Shown here piece after piece: positions 17,576-26,492 of a stretch of DNA of 64,000 bases. The stretch covers positions 1 to 64,000 of the forward strand of contig NZ_BMRB01000008.1 in assembly GCF_014648415.1 (NCBI RefSeq), given 5' to 3'. The notes below the pieces were generated by a model, which worked only from the letters and a program-made list of their open reading frames with translations, was not told the DNA's origin and did no database searches. Every line of letters begins with the position of its first letter. The first letter of the stretch is position 1. The DNA is from Actinokineospora fastidiosa (GTDB lineage: Bacteria; Actinomycetota; Actinomycetes; Mycobacteriales; Pseudonocardiaceae). Made by a program: the position numbers and the translations under genes.

Positions 17576-18514
17576 ATGGTGTTCAAGAAGATGCTGCGCG
17601 CTCTGGGCGTGGGCGGCCCGTCCGTGGACACCGTGCTGTCCTCGGGCTCGGCCATGCCCGGCGGCACGGTCACCGGCGAGGTCCGGATGCAGGGCGGCGA
17701 GCACGACGCCGACATCGATTACGTCGCCCTCTCGCTGGTCACCCGCGTCGAGCGCAGCGACGACACCCAGGGCCACGTCGAGTTCGACCGCCACGTCGTC
17801 GCAGGCCGCTTCCCGCTGCGCGCGGGCCAGACGCACGTCGTGCCGTTCCGCATCCAGATCCCGTGGGAGACCCCGGTGACCGCGATCGGCGGCCACCGGC
17901 TCCACGGCATGACGCTGGGGCTGCGCACGGAACTGGCGGTCGCGAAGGCCGTCGACAAGGGCGACATGGACCCGCTGCACGTCGAGCCGCTGCCGTCGCA
18001 GGCGGCGGTGCTGGCAGCCTTCGAGCGGATGGGCTTCCGCTTCCGGAGCGCGGATCTGGAGATGGGCCGCATCCACGGGGTGAACCAGCAGCTGCCGTTC
18101 TTCCAGGAGATCGAGTACCACCCGCCCGCCCAGCTGGCGGGCGGCATCAGCCAGGTGGAGCTGACGTTCATCACCGATGCGCACGGCATGACCGTCGTCC
18201 TGGAGGCCGACAAGCGCGGCGGCCTCTTCACCCAGGGCGGCGACGTCTTCGGCCGCTTCCAGGTCAGCCACGCGGAGGCGGAGACGACCGACTGGACGTC
18301 CCGCATCGGCGAGTGGCTGACACAGGCGGCGGGCAGGCGGGCGTCCTTCGGCCAGGGCGCCCACGGCGCCCATGGCGGCGATGGTGCCCATGGCGGCGGC
18401 CACGGCCTCCACGGCGGCGGCTTGGTCGCAGGCGCCGCCGCAGGCATCGTCGGCGGCATGATCCTCGGCGAAGTCCTGGACGAAATCGGCGACGCCATCT
18501 TCGGCGACGACTAG
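17576..18514 (+). CDS. Spo0M-like sporulation-control protein
   Basis: A 312-residue protein with the arrestin-like Spo0M domain (about 1-235: start MVFKKMLRALGVGGPSVDTVL, HVVPFRIQIPWETPVT). A His/Gly-rich stretch (about 258-282, HGAHGG type) and a Gly-rich hydrophobic C-terminus (GLVAGAAAGIVGGMILGEVL) follow. Spo0M proteins affect cell shape and sporulation in Bacillus and Streptomyces; the mechanism is unclear. The start follows AAGGAGAG. GGAAC-N16-CGTCC near 17508-17534 could be an ECF sigma promoter, weakly supported. The His-rich tail might bind metal. Confidence 0.85.
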   Translation: MVFKKMLRALGVGGPSVDTVLSSGSAMPGGTVTGEVRMQGGEHDADIDYVALSLVTRVERSDDTQGHVEFDRHVVAGRFPLRAGQTHVVPFRIQIPWETPVTAIGGHRLHGMTLGLRTELAVAKAVDKGDMDPLHVEPLPSQAAVLAAFERMGFRFRSADLEMGRIHGVNQQLPFFQEIEYHPPAQLAGGISQVELTFITDAHGMTVVLEADKRGGLFTQGGDVFGRFQVSHAEAETTDWTSRIGEWLTQAAGRRASFGQGAHGAHGGDGAHGGGHGLHGGGLVAGAAAGIVGGMILGEVLDEIGDAIFGDD

Positions 18515-19563
18515 AAGCGACAGGCCGCCCTGAGTGGCGGCTGGGTGGCGGGTGGCCGGGCGGGTTGTGCGCCCGGTCGCCCGGTGGCCGGTCCGGTGGT
18601 CCTGATGGTGGTCGGCCGTGGTGGTGGGTCGGGTGGCGGCTGGGTGGTGGCCGGGCGAGTGGTTGGCCCGGTCGCCGAGCGGTCGGCCTGGTGGTCCTGA
18701 CGGTGGGTTGGCCGTGATGGTGGTTGGCCGTGGTGGTGGTTGGTCGGGTGGCGGCTGGGTGGTGGCCGGGCGAGTGGTTGGCCCGGTCGCCCGGCGGTCG
18801 GCCCGGTGGTCCTTATGGTGGTGGGCCAGGGGTGGTGGGTTGGTCGTTGGCGGCCGGGGTGGTGGGTGGCCGGGGCGAGTGGTTGGCTCGGTCGGCTGGG
18901 GGTCGGCTCGGCGGCCCGAGGTGGTTGGCCGGATAACGGTCGGTGGTGCTGGCTGGTCGGGTGGGTGGTTAGCCCGATGGTCCCGGTGGTTGGCGCGGTG
19001 GCCCCGTGGTGGTGGTTGGTGGGGCGGTGGTTGTCGGGGGATGGTTGGCCGGGCCGGTGGTTGACCTGGTGGCCCGGCGCCGGTTGGCCGGATGGTGGTG
19101 GGGGGCGGGTGCAGATTCGGTGGGTGGGCGGTTGGCCCCAGCGGTCGGGCTGGCCCCGGGGTGGGGCCAGCCCGGGGGGTGGGCCGGGCCCGGGGTTGGG
19201 CCGGGCTCGGTGGTTTGGCCCGAGGGTGGTCGGTCAGGCGGTGGTTTGCCGGGTGATGGTTGGCCGGGTGATGGTTGGCCGGGGTGCGGTTAGCCGGGAG
19301 GGCGGGTGGCACGGTGCCCCGGTGGCCGAAGGTGGCTGGTCGGGTGGTGTTCTGCCGGGTGCCGGGTGCCGGGTGCCGGGTGCCGGGTGCCGGGTGCCGG
19401 GTGCCGGGTGCCGCTTGGGGTGCCGGGTGCCGGTTGGGTGCCGGGTGCGGGATGGGGGTGCGGGTGCTGGGTGCGCGGTGCCGGGTGCGGGCGTGCCGGG
19501 TGTCGGGTGGTCGGGCTGGTGGTTGCTGTGTGGCGGGCGGGAGTGGGCGGTGCTCGCCCCCCG
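18515..19563. repeat. 1-kb G/T-rich degenerate repeat region, no gene seen
   Basis: The + strand is built from variants of GGTGGTTGGCCGGGTGG with almost no A and extreme G skew. It includes eight perfect tandem copies of TGCCGGG (19353-19408). Open frames exist in several phases only because stop codons are rare in such sequence; none has a plausible start or protein-like composition. Runs of GG/GGG suggest G-quadruplex potential on the + strand. Confidence 0.8.
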
Positions 19564-19569
19564 TAGTCT
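19564..19569 (+). promoter_or_regulatory. -10 box of a leaderless start
   Basis: TAGTCT ends 7 nt before the GTG of the PPOX gene, and no ribosome-binding site is present, so transcription probably starts at or next to the GTG. Confidence 0.5.
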
Positions 19570-19576
19570 TGGTTGC

Positions 19577-19975
19577 GTGTGGCAGCCCGATGCGGAGTTT
19601 CTGGCGTTCTGGACGGAACGTCATTTGTGTACGTTGACTACTCGGCGGGGGGATGGGTCGCCGCATGTTGTGCCGGTGGGGGCGACCTTTGATGGTGACG
19701 CTCGGTTGGTTCGGGTGATTACCTCGCGTGGGTCGTGGAAGGTGCGGAACGTGGTCGCTGATCCGGTGGTGGCTGTTTGTCAGCTGGACGGGCGGCGGTG
19801 GTCCACTGTGGAGGGGGTGGCTACCGTGCGGGACGATGCTGTTGCTGTGGGGGAGGCGGTTCGGCGGTATGCGGAGCGGTATCGGCAGCCTCGGCCTAAT
19901 CCGGAGCGGGTGGTCATCGAGATCGCGGTGGGGAGGGTGATGGGGACTGTGAAGGGTGTCCGCGATCTCGGATGA
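19577..19975 (+). CDS. PPOX-class flavin/F420-dependent protein
   Basis: A 132-residue split-barrel protein of the pyridoxamine-phosphate-oxidase-like superfamily, with the pattern HLCTLTTRRGDGSPHVVPVGATFD and ITSRGSWKVRNV typical of Rv1155-like F420-binding reductases. Substrate unknown. The chosen GTG has no SD and follows a -10 box by 7 nt. The gene is less GC-rich than its neighbours and follows 1 kb of repeats; its stop falls inside the first unit of a palindrome array. Confidence 0.85.
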   Translation: MWQPDAEFLAFWTERHLCTLTTRRGDGSPHVVPVGATFDGDARLVRVITSRGSWKVRNVVADPVVAVCQLDGRRWSTVEGVATVRDDAVAVGEAVRRYAERYRQPRPNPERVVIEIAVGRVMGTVKGVRDLG

Positions 19976-20112
19976 TGTGAACATCTGAAATCTTGTCAGA
20001 TGATGGCGTCATCCGCGATGGAGATGATGTCATCATGCGGAATTGGGATGATGTCGCCATCTGGAAGTCAGATGGTGACATCATCTGGGGCTGCAAGATG
20101 CTGTCATCTGGG
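19971..20112. repeat. Array of six GATGATG-N-CATC palindromes with 24-bp period
   Basis: Six imperfect palindromes of the form GATGATGNCATCATC are centred near 19978, 20006, 20030, 20054, 20078 and 20102, so the last five are spaced 24 bp apart. The third unit reads ATGATGTCATCAT. The array fills the gap between the convergent PPOX and protease-nuclease genes and overlaps the PPOX stop. The same motif recurs at 50.96-51.54 kb. Not a CRISPR: the repeats are short and degenerate and spacers are 9 nt. Confidence 0.75.
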
Positions 20113-20113
20113 C

Positions 20114-21922
20114 TTAGGGGGTCCAGCGGATGTCGGCGAGGCCGGTGAGGGGGTGGGGTGGGGTGTCGGCCTCGGGGCGTGGGGGTGCGGTGTCGGCGTC
20201 GGTTAGGGCGGTGGGGAATTTGAGGCCGGTGCGGGCGCCTACCTCGGCGACCGGCAGTTGGTACACCGCGAACTCGTCCAGGTCCAGCGTCTCCAGCCGG
20301 TCCAAATTCTGGGTCAGGAGGAACGCCGACGCGCGCAGCTCCCCGCCCACCGTGTGCGCGATGACCTTCCAGAACTCCCGAGGCACCGCCACCCCCCGAT
20401 ACACCCGGTCGTCCGCGCCGAACACCGGGCCCGCCACCACGCTCACCCGCAGGTCGTCGACCTCTACGTCCTCGAAGAGCGCGTCCTCCAGACGCCCCCA
20501 CAGCCCGTTCCGCGCCGCCTGGTTGAACGCGTCCAGCTGCGGCGTGATGTTGGTGAAGTAGAACGAGTCCCGGTTGGCGCGGTCCGCCTCCTCCGCGCTG
20601 CCCCACAGCAGATCCGCCCGCCGCGCCAGGTGGCCGCGGTCTAAGCGGTTGCCCCGGTACAGCTCGTCGCCGTGCTGGGTGTCGGCGGGCAGCCTCGGGT
20701 CCTTCACGAAGGCGATCCCCGACCGCGGCAGCTTGCGCAACCCGCTGCCGTCGATGTTCCACGCCACCCAGAACGCGAACCGGCGGACGGACGACAGCGC
20801 CAGCGAGAAGTGCGTGTAGTCGATAGTCGTGCTGCCGTCGAGCACCACCGCCGACGCCCCCGCGTCCAGCCCCGGCACCGGCACCTTCACGCCCAGGAAC
20901 TCCGCGTCGTAGCCGATCGCGGTCTCGGCGACCTCCGGCCGGTCCAGCGTGATCCCCAGCTTGTCGAACACCGACTTGGGCAGGCAGGCCAGCGCGTGCT
21001 CGTCCGGGTCGCCGCCGCCCTCGCCCGCGAAGTGCAGCCCGGCCAGTACGCCGGTCGGCTTCCCGTCCGCCACGACCAGCCAGGCCGCGCCCGAGTCCCC
21101 GCCCCGGCTGATCTCGCCGTCGGCCGCGCGCCGGTCCGGGTCCGGGCCGATCTCCAGGCCGCCGATCTCCCGGGTGCCGATGGCCCCGCCGTAGTCCAGC
21201 TTGGCCAGCACGTCGACCCGCCGCACGATCCCGTGCGTGACGCCCGTCGTCCGGCCGCTCTTGACCACCGCGTCGCCCAGCTCGGGATCGCCCAGCTCGC
21301 TCGGCACCACGTCGAGGTCGAGCACCGACGGGTCGATCCCGCGCCCGCTCACCGACACCACCGCGCAGTCCCCGGCCACCCCCAGGTGCGAGCGCGCGAG
21401 CACGCCCACCGCGTTCTGCTCGGTGCGGTTGTCGTCATGTGTCCCCGGCTGAACGACCGTGTCGCCCAGTTCGCCGTCCAGCCCATGCAGGACGTGCCAG
21501 TTGCTCAACAGATATGGCGCGCCCGTCTCCCGGTCGTACACCACCGCGCCCACCGTCCCGCAGGTGATCCGGGGATGGCCGATGCTCACCCCCGGCCGCA
21601 CCGGGTCCATCCGCGACTTGCGCGGCTCCGGCGGCGAGGCTTCCACCACGCGGAACGCGGGCCGGTAGGTCCGCTCCACCACGTCGGTCGGCACCGACAC
21701 GCCCGCGATCTCGATCGACTCCGGCAGCGGCGACGTCGCCAGGTCCCCGAGCGCCTCCGGCTCCACCTTCGCGCCGACCGTGAACTGCACGCACACCTCG
21801 TCCGTGCGCTCGCCCCCGCGCACCTTGTGGCCGATGCCGATCGAGGTGACGTTCGGGTCGCGGAGGTAGTCCGAGCCGCGGAGTCGGACGAACGAGCGCA
21901 GCGCGGCGGAGAGATCCGTCAT
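20114..21922 (-). CDS. Trypsin-like serine protease fused to a DNA/RNA non-specific endonuclease
   Basis: A 602-residue two-enzyme protein. Residues about 115-320 are a chymotrypsin/trypsin-like peptidase with the triad His143 (SNWHVLHG), Asp185 (GDCAVVS) and Ser277 (GGDSGAAW). Residues about 345-580 are a NUC1/EndoG-type nuclease with DRGHLARR (His431), FYFTNITPQLDAFNQ (Asn459/Asn467) and VVAGPVFG. The first 90 residues are a separate conserved domain (VTSIGIGHKVRGGERTDEVCVQFTV). No signal peptide or membrane segment is seen, so it should be cytosolic. In many such nucleases the motif is DRGH(M/L)xP; here Pro is Arg. The architecture suggests a conflict or cell-death effector; that role is inference. 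Confidence 0.85.
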   Translation of the reverse strand: MTDLSAALRSFVRLRGSDYLRDPNVTSIGIGHKVRGGERTDEVCVQFTVGAKVEPEALGDLATSPLPESIEIAGVSVPTDVVERTYRPAFRVVEASPPEPRKSRMDPVRPGVSIGHPRITCGTVGAVVYDRETGAPYLLSNWHVLHGLDGELGDTVVQPGTHDDNRTEQNAVGVLARSHLGVAGDCAVVSVSGRGIDPSVLDLDVVPSELGDPELGDAVVKSGRTTGVTHGIVRRVDVLAKLDYGGAIGTREIGGLEIGPDPDRRAADGEISRGGDSGAAWLVVADGKPTGVLAGLHFAGEGGGDPDEHALACLPKSVFDKLGITLDRPEVAETAIGYDAEFLGVKVPVPGLDAGASAVVLDGSTTIDYTHFSLALSSVRRFAFWVAWNIDGSGLRKLPRSGIAFVKDPRLPADTQHGDELYRGNRLDRGHLARRADLLWGSAEEADRANRDSFYFTNITPQLDAFNQAARNGLWGRLEDALFEDVEVDDLRVSVVAGPVFGADDRVYRGVAVPREFWKVIAHTVGGELRASAFLLTQNLDRLETLDLDEFAVYQLPVAEVGARTGLKFPTALTDADTAPPRPEADTPPHPLTGLADIRWTP

Positions 21923-22211
21923 GGCGGTTCCTTACAAAAACGGTGGGGTGTCCCGACCATGCCCACGCCCACCGCCGGGCGACAAGGGCCGGGGGTCACC
22001 CGTCACCGCTTGTTGCCCTTTCGGTCACCCGCCCTGGCCCGAACGGGTTGCCGCTACCCGAAACGGGGGTGTCACCCACGCCGACGGGTGAACCGGTACG
22101 CTCCGGATGCGCGTACCGCAGGCGATCATTGGCTCTCCGTGATATTGATCAAGGTGCACGCGCAACAACTCACTCGGTGAGGTGAAGCTGGGATGGCTGG
22201 AGAAGGGGAAC

Positions 22212-24713
22212 GTGAAGCTGACTAGTGGTCCGCAGCAGCCGGGCGACACCCGCGCTACCACGACCATCCGTTCCCGCCTGACCGGCGTCGTCGTCTTCCC
22301 CAGTGTGATCCTGCTGGTGATGTGGGCGGTCTTCTCGTCCTACACCGTCTTCGACGCGATCTACCTCAAGGCCGTCACCAGCGGCGTCAAGGACGCCTCG
22401 ATCCCCGCGCTCAACACCTTCAGCGCCGTCCAGCGTGAGCGCCAGCTCACCATGACGGTGCTGTACTCCAACAACGACGACACCGTCGGCCTGGAGAACC
22501 AGCAGCGCGCCACCGACCGCGCCGTGCGCGAGCTGCAGACCGCGATGGCGGAGCTGTCGGCCAACGCGCCCACCGAGGTGACGGTCAAGGTCGAGGCGCT
22601 GACCGAGGTGCTCGGCCCGCTCGACCAGCGCCGCGCCCAGGTCTCGGCGGGCAACGCCGACCCGGACGAGATCTACCGCTACTACAACAGCCTGCTCGAC
22701 GCGGCCCACGGCCTGTTCGACACGCAGGCCCGCATCGTGCCCGACCCGGTCGTGCTCCAGGAGGCCATCGACGCGGTCGGCCTGTTCCGCGCGGGCGACT
22801 TCATGTCGCGCGCGTCCTCGGTGGCCTCCGCCGCCATCGCCGCGGGCAAGTTCACCCCGGCCCAGCACGTCGAGTTCACGTCGCTGGTCGGCAGCTACCG
22901 CACGCAGCTGGCCGCGATCGCGCCGACGGCGACCGACCAGGTCCGCGACCACTACCGCGAGCTGACCGGCTCCGACACCTGGCAGCAGCTCGGCGCCGCG
23001 GAGAACCGGCTCATCGGGGCCGCCGCGCCGCCGCCACCGCCGGAGAACGGCGAGAACGGCGAGGACACCGTCGAGCCCACGGTCCCGGTCTCCGCCGCGC
23101 AGTGGCAGGAGCTGACCACCCGGGTCTCCGAGGAGCTGATCAAGCTCACCACCGAGCAGAGCAACGCGGCCGTGCAGCTCGGCCTCGACCGCGCCGACGA
23201 GCAGTTCACCGAGGTCATCATCGGCAGCCTGATCGCGCTGCTGGCCGTGGTGACCGGCATCGTGGTCGCCATGCGGATCTCCCGCCGCCTGGTCAACAAG
23301 GCCCTGGTCACCCGCCTGGAACAGCTCAAGACCGACTCGCTGCGGCTGGCCCACGAGCGGCTGCCGTCGCTGGTCGACCGGCTGCGCCAGGGCGACCGGG
23401 TCGACGTGGCCGCCGAGGTCCCGCCGCTGGACTACGGCACCGACGAGATCGGCCAGGTGGCCGACGCGTTCAACGCCGCCCAGTACACCGCCGTCGCCGC
23501 CGCGGTGAAGGAGTCCCAGGCGCGCGAGGGCGTCAACCGCGTCTTCCTCGGCATCGCCCACCGCCACCAGGGCCTGGTCCACCGCCAGCTCAAGATCCTG
23601 GACCGGATGGAGCGCGAGGAGGAGAACCCCGAGCACCTCGACTCGCTGTTCCAGCTCGACCACCTGGCCACCCGCGCCCGCCGCAACGCCGAGAACCTGA
23701 TCATCCTGGCCGGCGAGCAGCCGGGACGGCAGTGGCGCAAGCCGGTGCGGCTGCTGGACATCCTGCGCGCCGCGGTCGCCGAGACCGAGCAGTACGTGCG
23801 CGTGCGGGTCAACCAGGTGCCGGACGTGTCCCTGCACGGCGTCGCCGTCGCCGACACCATCCACCTCGTCGCCGAGCTGGTGGACAACGCCGCGTCGTTC
23901 TCCCCGCCGCGCTCGCAGGTCGAGGTCTACACCAGCCAGGTCTCCGGCGGCGTCGTCGTCGAGATCGAGGACCACGGCCTCGGCATGGCCCCGGAGGACC
24001 GCGACCAGCACAACCGGATGCTGGCCCACCCGCCGGAGTTCGACGCGATGGCGCTGCGCGGGGAGTCCCGGCTCGGGCTGTTCGTCGTGGCCCGGCTGGC
24101 CGCGCGCCGCTCGATCCGCGTGGAACTGCGGGAATCCCCGTACGGTGGGACCGTGGCCCTGGTGTTCCTGCCCGCCGAGATCGTGGCCGAGACCGCGGAG
24201 TACCCCGCCGAGCCCGAGCGCCCCAGCCCGCGTCCGCGCAAGCAGACGGAGCGGCGCGCGGGCACGGTCCCCTCGGCCCGCGAGCCCGCCGCGCTGACCG
24301 CCCACGCGCCCCCCGGCCGGTCGCACCAGTGGGCCGACGCCGAGGAGATCGAGGCCCAGTGGCCCGTGGATGACGAGGAGATGCCGGAGATCTCCCCGCC
24401 GCTGCCGAAGCGGCTGATCACCGAGGAGAACGGAATCGGACCCACGCCGCGACGCGCCGATCCGCCCAGCAACGATGATCCGCACCCGCCCGCTCCCGAG
24501 TTGAACGGGAACGGCGGACGACCCGCCCTTCCGCGCAGGCAGCGCCAGCAGAACCTGGCGCCGCAACTGCGCGGGGAGCCCCTGCTGCCGGACTGGGCCG
24601 AGTACCCGGAGCCGGAGGAGGAGGATTCCGCCGAGCGGGTCCGCGACACGATGTCCGCGTTCCAGCGCGGCACCCGGCAGGCCCGCGAGGCCGATCCCGG
24701 GGTCGAGTCATGA
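22212..24713 (+). CDS. cvnA: Conservon sensor histidine kinase-like protein (CvnA)
   Basis: An 833-residue membrane protein: TM1 (about 18-45), a long extracellular nitrate/nitrite-sensor-like region to about 335 (with a Pro/Glu linker), TM2 (about 340-365), a HAMP-like segment, a degenerate phosphoacceptor helix (FLGIAHRHQGLVHRQL) and an HATPase domain (LVAELVDNAASFSPP, GLGMAPEDR, SRLGLFVVARL). The Pro/Arg-rich tail is disordered. The GTG at 22212 is preferred because GGAGAAGGGG precedes it. It heads a four-gene conservon, a GPCR-like membrane signalling unit of actinomycetes linked to development and antibiotic production in Streptomyces. Confidence 0.9.
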   Translation: MKLTSGPQQPGDTRATTTIRSRLTGVVVFPSVILLVMWAVFSSYTVFDAIYLKAVTSGVKDASIPALNTFSAVQRERQLTMTVLYSNNDDTVGLENQQRATDRAVRELQTAMAELSANAPTEVTVKVEALTEVLGPLDQRRAQVSAGNADPDEIYRYYNSLLDAAHGLFDTQARIVPDPVVLQEAIDAVGLFRAGDFMSRASSVASAAIAAGKFTPAQHVEFTSLVGSYRTQLAAIAPTATDQVRDHYRELTGSDTWQQLGAAENRLIGAAAPPPPPENGENGEDTVEPTVPVSAAQWQELTTRVSEELIKLTTEQSNAAVQLGLDRADEQFTEVIIGSLIALLAVVTGIVVAMRISRRLVNKALVTRLEQLKTDSLRLAHERLPSLVDRLRQGDRVDVAAEVPPLDYGTDEIGQVADAFNAAQYTAVAAAVKESQAREGVNRVFLGIAHRHQGLVHRQLKILDRMEREEENPEHLDSLFQLDHLATRARRNAENLIILAGEQPGRQWRKPVRLLDILRAAVAETEQYVRVRVNQVPDVSLHGVAVADTIHLVAELVDNAASFSPPRSQVEVYTSQVSGGVVVEIEDHGLGMAPEDRDQHNRMLAHPPEFDAMALRGESRLGLFVVARLAARRSIRVELRESPYGGTVALVFLPAEIVAETAEYPAEPERPSPRPRKQTERRAGTVPSAREPAALTAHAPPGRSHQWADAEEIEAQWPVDDEEMPEISPPLPKRLITEENGIGPTPRRADPPSNDDPHPPAPELNGNGGRPALPRRQRQQNLAPQLRGEPLLPDWAEYPEPEEEDSAERVRDTMSAFQRGTRQAREADPGVES

Positions 24714-24756
24714 TCGCCGCCACGATGTCCGGTTACCCGGGGAAGGACCGCGCAAG

Positions 24757-25209
24757 GTGAACGACAAGATCGGCCAGGACCAGCAGCTGAACTGGCTTTT
24801 GGACGACCTGGTTCGTCGGGTCGTCGGCATCCGCCATTCGGTCGTGCTCTCCGCGGACGGCCTGCTCCTCGGCAGGTCGGCCGAACTGTCCAAGGACGAC
24901 TCCGAGCACCTGTCGGCGATGGCCTCGGCGTTCCAGAGCCTGGCCAGGGGCACCGGCAGGCACTTCGGCGGCGGTCAGGTGCGCCAGACCATCGTCGAGA
25001 TGGACCACGCGTTCCTGTTCGTCACCGCGGCGGGCCGCGGCGCGTGCCTTGCCGTCCTCGCCGAGGAGGACGCCGACGTGGGCATGATCGCCTACGAGAT
25101 GAACATGCTGGTCAAGCGGGTGGGCGCGCACCTGGCGTCGGCGCCGCGCTCGGGGTCGACACCTCCGGGCGGCCAGCCCATGGCGGTGCCCGGCCGACGC
25201 CCGTCGTGA
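24757..25209 (+). CDS. cvnB: Roadblock/LC7 protein of the conservon (CvnB)
   Basis: A 150-residue roadblock/LC7-fold protein (LNWLLDDLVRRVVGIRHSVVLSADG-type start, GACLAVLAEEDADVGMIAYEMN) with a disordered Pro/Gly tail. In conservons it binds the GTPase CvnD and probably regulates its nucleotide cycle. It follows cvnA by 43 nt with a GTG start. Confidence 0.92.
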   Translation: MNDKIGQDQQLNWLLDDLVRRVVGIRHSVVLSADGLLLGRSAELSKDDSEHLSAMASAFQSLARGTGRHFGGGQVRQTIVEMDHAFLFVTAAGRGACLAVLAEEDADVGMIAYEMNMLVKRVGAHLASAPRSGSTPPGGQPMAVPGRRPS

Positions 25210-25219
25210 GGGCGCGCGG

Positions 25220-25591
25220 ATGAACCCGGACCACGACTGGTGGTACGACGAGGCGGCTGGCCCCCTGGTCCGGCCCTACGCGATGACCAGGGGGCGGACG
25301 CGCCCGAACGCGCCGAACCTCAACCTGGTCACCCAGGTCCGCGCGGCCGGTCACCCGGCCGATCCCGGCGCGCTGAGCCCGGAGCACCTGCAGATCCTGG
25401 AGATCTGCCAGGCCCCGCTGTCGGTCGCCGAGGTCGCCGCCTACCTCGACGTCCCGCTGGTCGTGGTCAAGGTGCTGCTCGGCGACCTGATGGAGAGAGG
25501 TCACGTGGTCGCGGGCGCGCTGTTCCAGACCTCCGACATCACCGACACCAAGCTTCTGCAGGCCGTACTCGATGGCATTCGGAGGATCTGA
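25220..25591 (+). CDS. cvnC: DUF742 protein of the conservon (CvnC)
   Basis: A 123-residue DUF742 protein: N-terminal LVRPYAMTRGRTRP, then a winged-helix-like part (LSVAEVAAYLDVPLVVVKVLLGDL). It sits 10 nt after cvnB and overlaps cvnD by 20 nt, the standard conservon order A-B-C-D. Exact role is unknown. Confidence 0.92.
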   Translation: MNPDHDWWYDEAAGPLVRPYAMTRGRTRPNAPNLNLVTQVRAAGHPADPGALSPEHLQILEICQAPLSVAEVAAYLDVPLVVVKVLLGDLMERGHVVAGALFQTSDITDTKLLQAVLDGIRRI

Positions 25592-26162
25592 ACAGGTGAG
25601 CGACACGCCGCTGATCCCCACCTCGATCAAGATTGTGGTGGCGGGCGGATTCGGGGTCGGCAAGACCACGCTGGTCAACACGGTCTCCGAGATCCCGCCC
25701 CTGCGCACGGAGGAGGTGCTGACCGAGGCGAGCGTCGGGGTGGACGACCTCGTCGACGGCAAGGAGACCACCACCGTCGCGCTCGACTTCGGCCGCATCA
25801 CGATCAACGCCCAGGTGGTCCTGTACCTGTTCGGCACACCCGGTCAGAACAGGTTCTGGTTCATGTGGGACGAGCTCGCCCACGGCGCGCTGGGCGCGAT
25901 CGTGCTGGTGGACACCCGCAGGCTGGACTCCAGCTTCCCGTCGATCGACTTCTTCGAGCGGCGCGGGATCCCGTTCATCGTCGCGGTCAACGAGTTCGAG
26001 GGCGCGTGGCCGCACACGATGGAGGAGGTCCGGCACGCGCTGGACATCGCCCCGTCGGTGCCGGTGATCGCCTGCGACGCGCGCGACCGCGAGTCGGCCA
26101 AGCGGGTCCTGGTGGAGCTGGTCCACCACACGATGCGCAGGCTGGAGACGGCGCCCGCCTGA
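25572..26162 (+). CDS. cvnD: Conservon small GTPase-like protein (CvnD)
   Basis: A 196-residue Ras-like ATP/GTP-binding protein with P-loop GGFGVGKTT, switch region LFGTPGQNRFWFMWDEL (Walker B/G3-type GTPGQ) and VAVNEFEG as the G4-like motif. The ATG giving MAFGGS matches relatives, though a GTG at 25596 after GGAGG is also possible. It is expected to relay signals at the membrane with CvnA-C. Confidence 0.9.
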   Translation: MAFGGSEQVSDTPLIPTSIKIVVAGGFGVGKTTLVNTVSEIPPLRTEEVLTEASVGVDDLVDGKETTTVALDFGRITINAQVVLYLFGTPGQNRFWFMWDELAHGALGAIVLVDTRRLDSSFPSIDFFERRGIPFIVAVNEFEGAWPHTMEEVRHALDIAPSVPVIACDARDRESAKRVLVELVHHTMRRLETAPA

Positions 26163-26492
26163 TCACGGCGTCCACAGCAGGCTCGGCCGCCGCACCAGCC
26201 GCGGCGCGCCCGGTGCGTCGGGTTCGGGCAGCGCCGACAACTCGCGGGCGATCTCGGCGAGGTCGCCGCCGTCCTTGAGCCAGACGCAACCGTCCCCGTC
26301 GAGCACGCGCGCGCCGACGAAGTGCCCTCGGTCGAAGACGAACAGGGCGTCGGTGAAGTCCTGGCGGCAGCGCGTGCCCACCAGTCCGGCGAGTTCGCCG
26401 CGCCCGTCGCGCAGCGGCCGGAAGACCCAGCCCGCGTCCTTGAGCCGCACCAGCTCCGCGAGTTCGGGATACCGCCGGACCGAGTCGTTCAC
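26163..26492 (-). CDS. Hypothetical protein
   Basis: A 109-residue cytosolic protein I do not recognise. It is acidic-basic mixed, with a beta-rich centre (WVFRPLRDGRGELAGLVGTR, DALFVFDRGHFVGARVL, CVWLKDGG). The GTG start overlaps the stop of a 58-codon gene upstream (GTGA), so the two are a coupled unit divergent from an XRE regulator. It converges with cvnD with no spacer. Possibly a partner in the XRE/DUF397 group; unproven. Confidence 0.7.
   Translation of the reverse strand: MNDSVRRYPELAELVRLKDAGWVFRPLRDGRGELAGLVGTRCRQDFTDALFVFDRGHFVGARVLDGDGCVWLKDGGDLAEIARELSALPEPDAPGAPRLVRRPSLLWTP

Noticed and set aside
17468-19984. 838-residue reverse-strand open frame, rich in Pro/His/Thr
   Set aside because: It runs antisense through the Spo0M gene and the G-rich repeats; composition simply mirrors the repeat and no domain is visible.
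19971-20112. CRISPR array
   Set aside because: Units are 15-bp degenerate palindromes with about 9-bp gaps, and no cas genes are present; the RecB-like gene at 60.2 kb is the usual chromosomal type.
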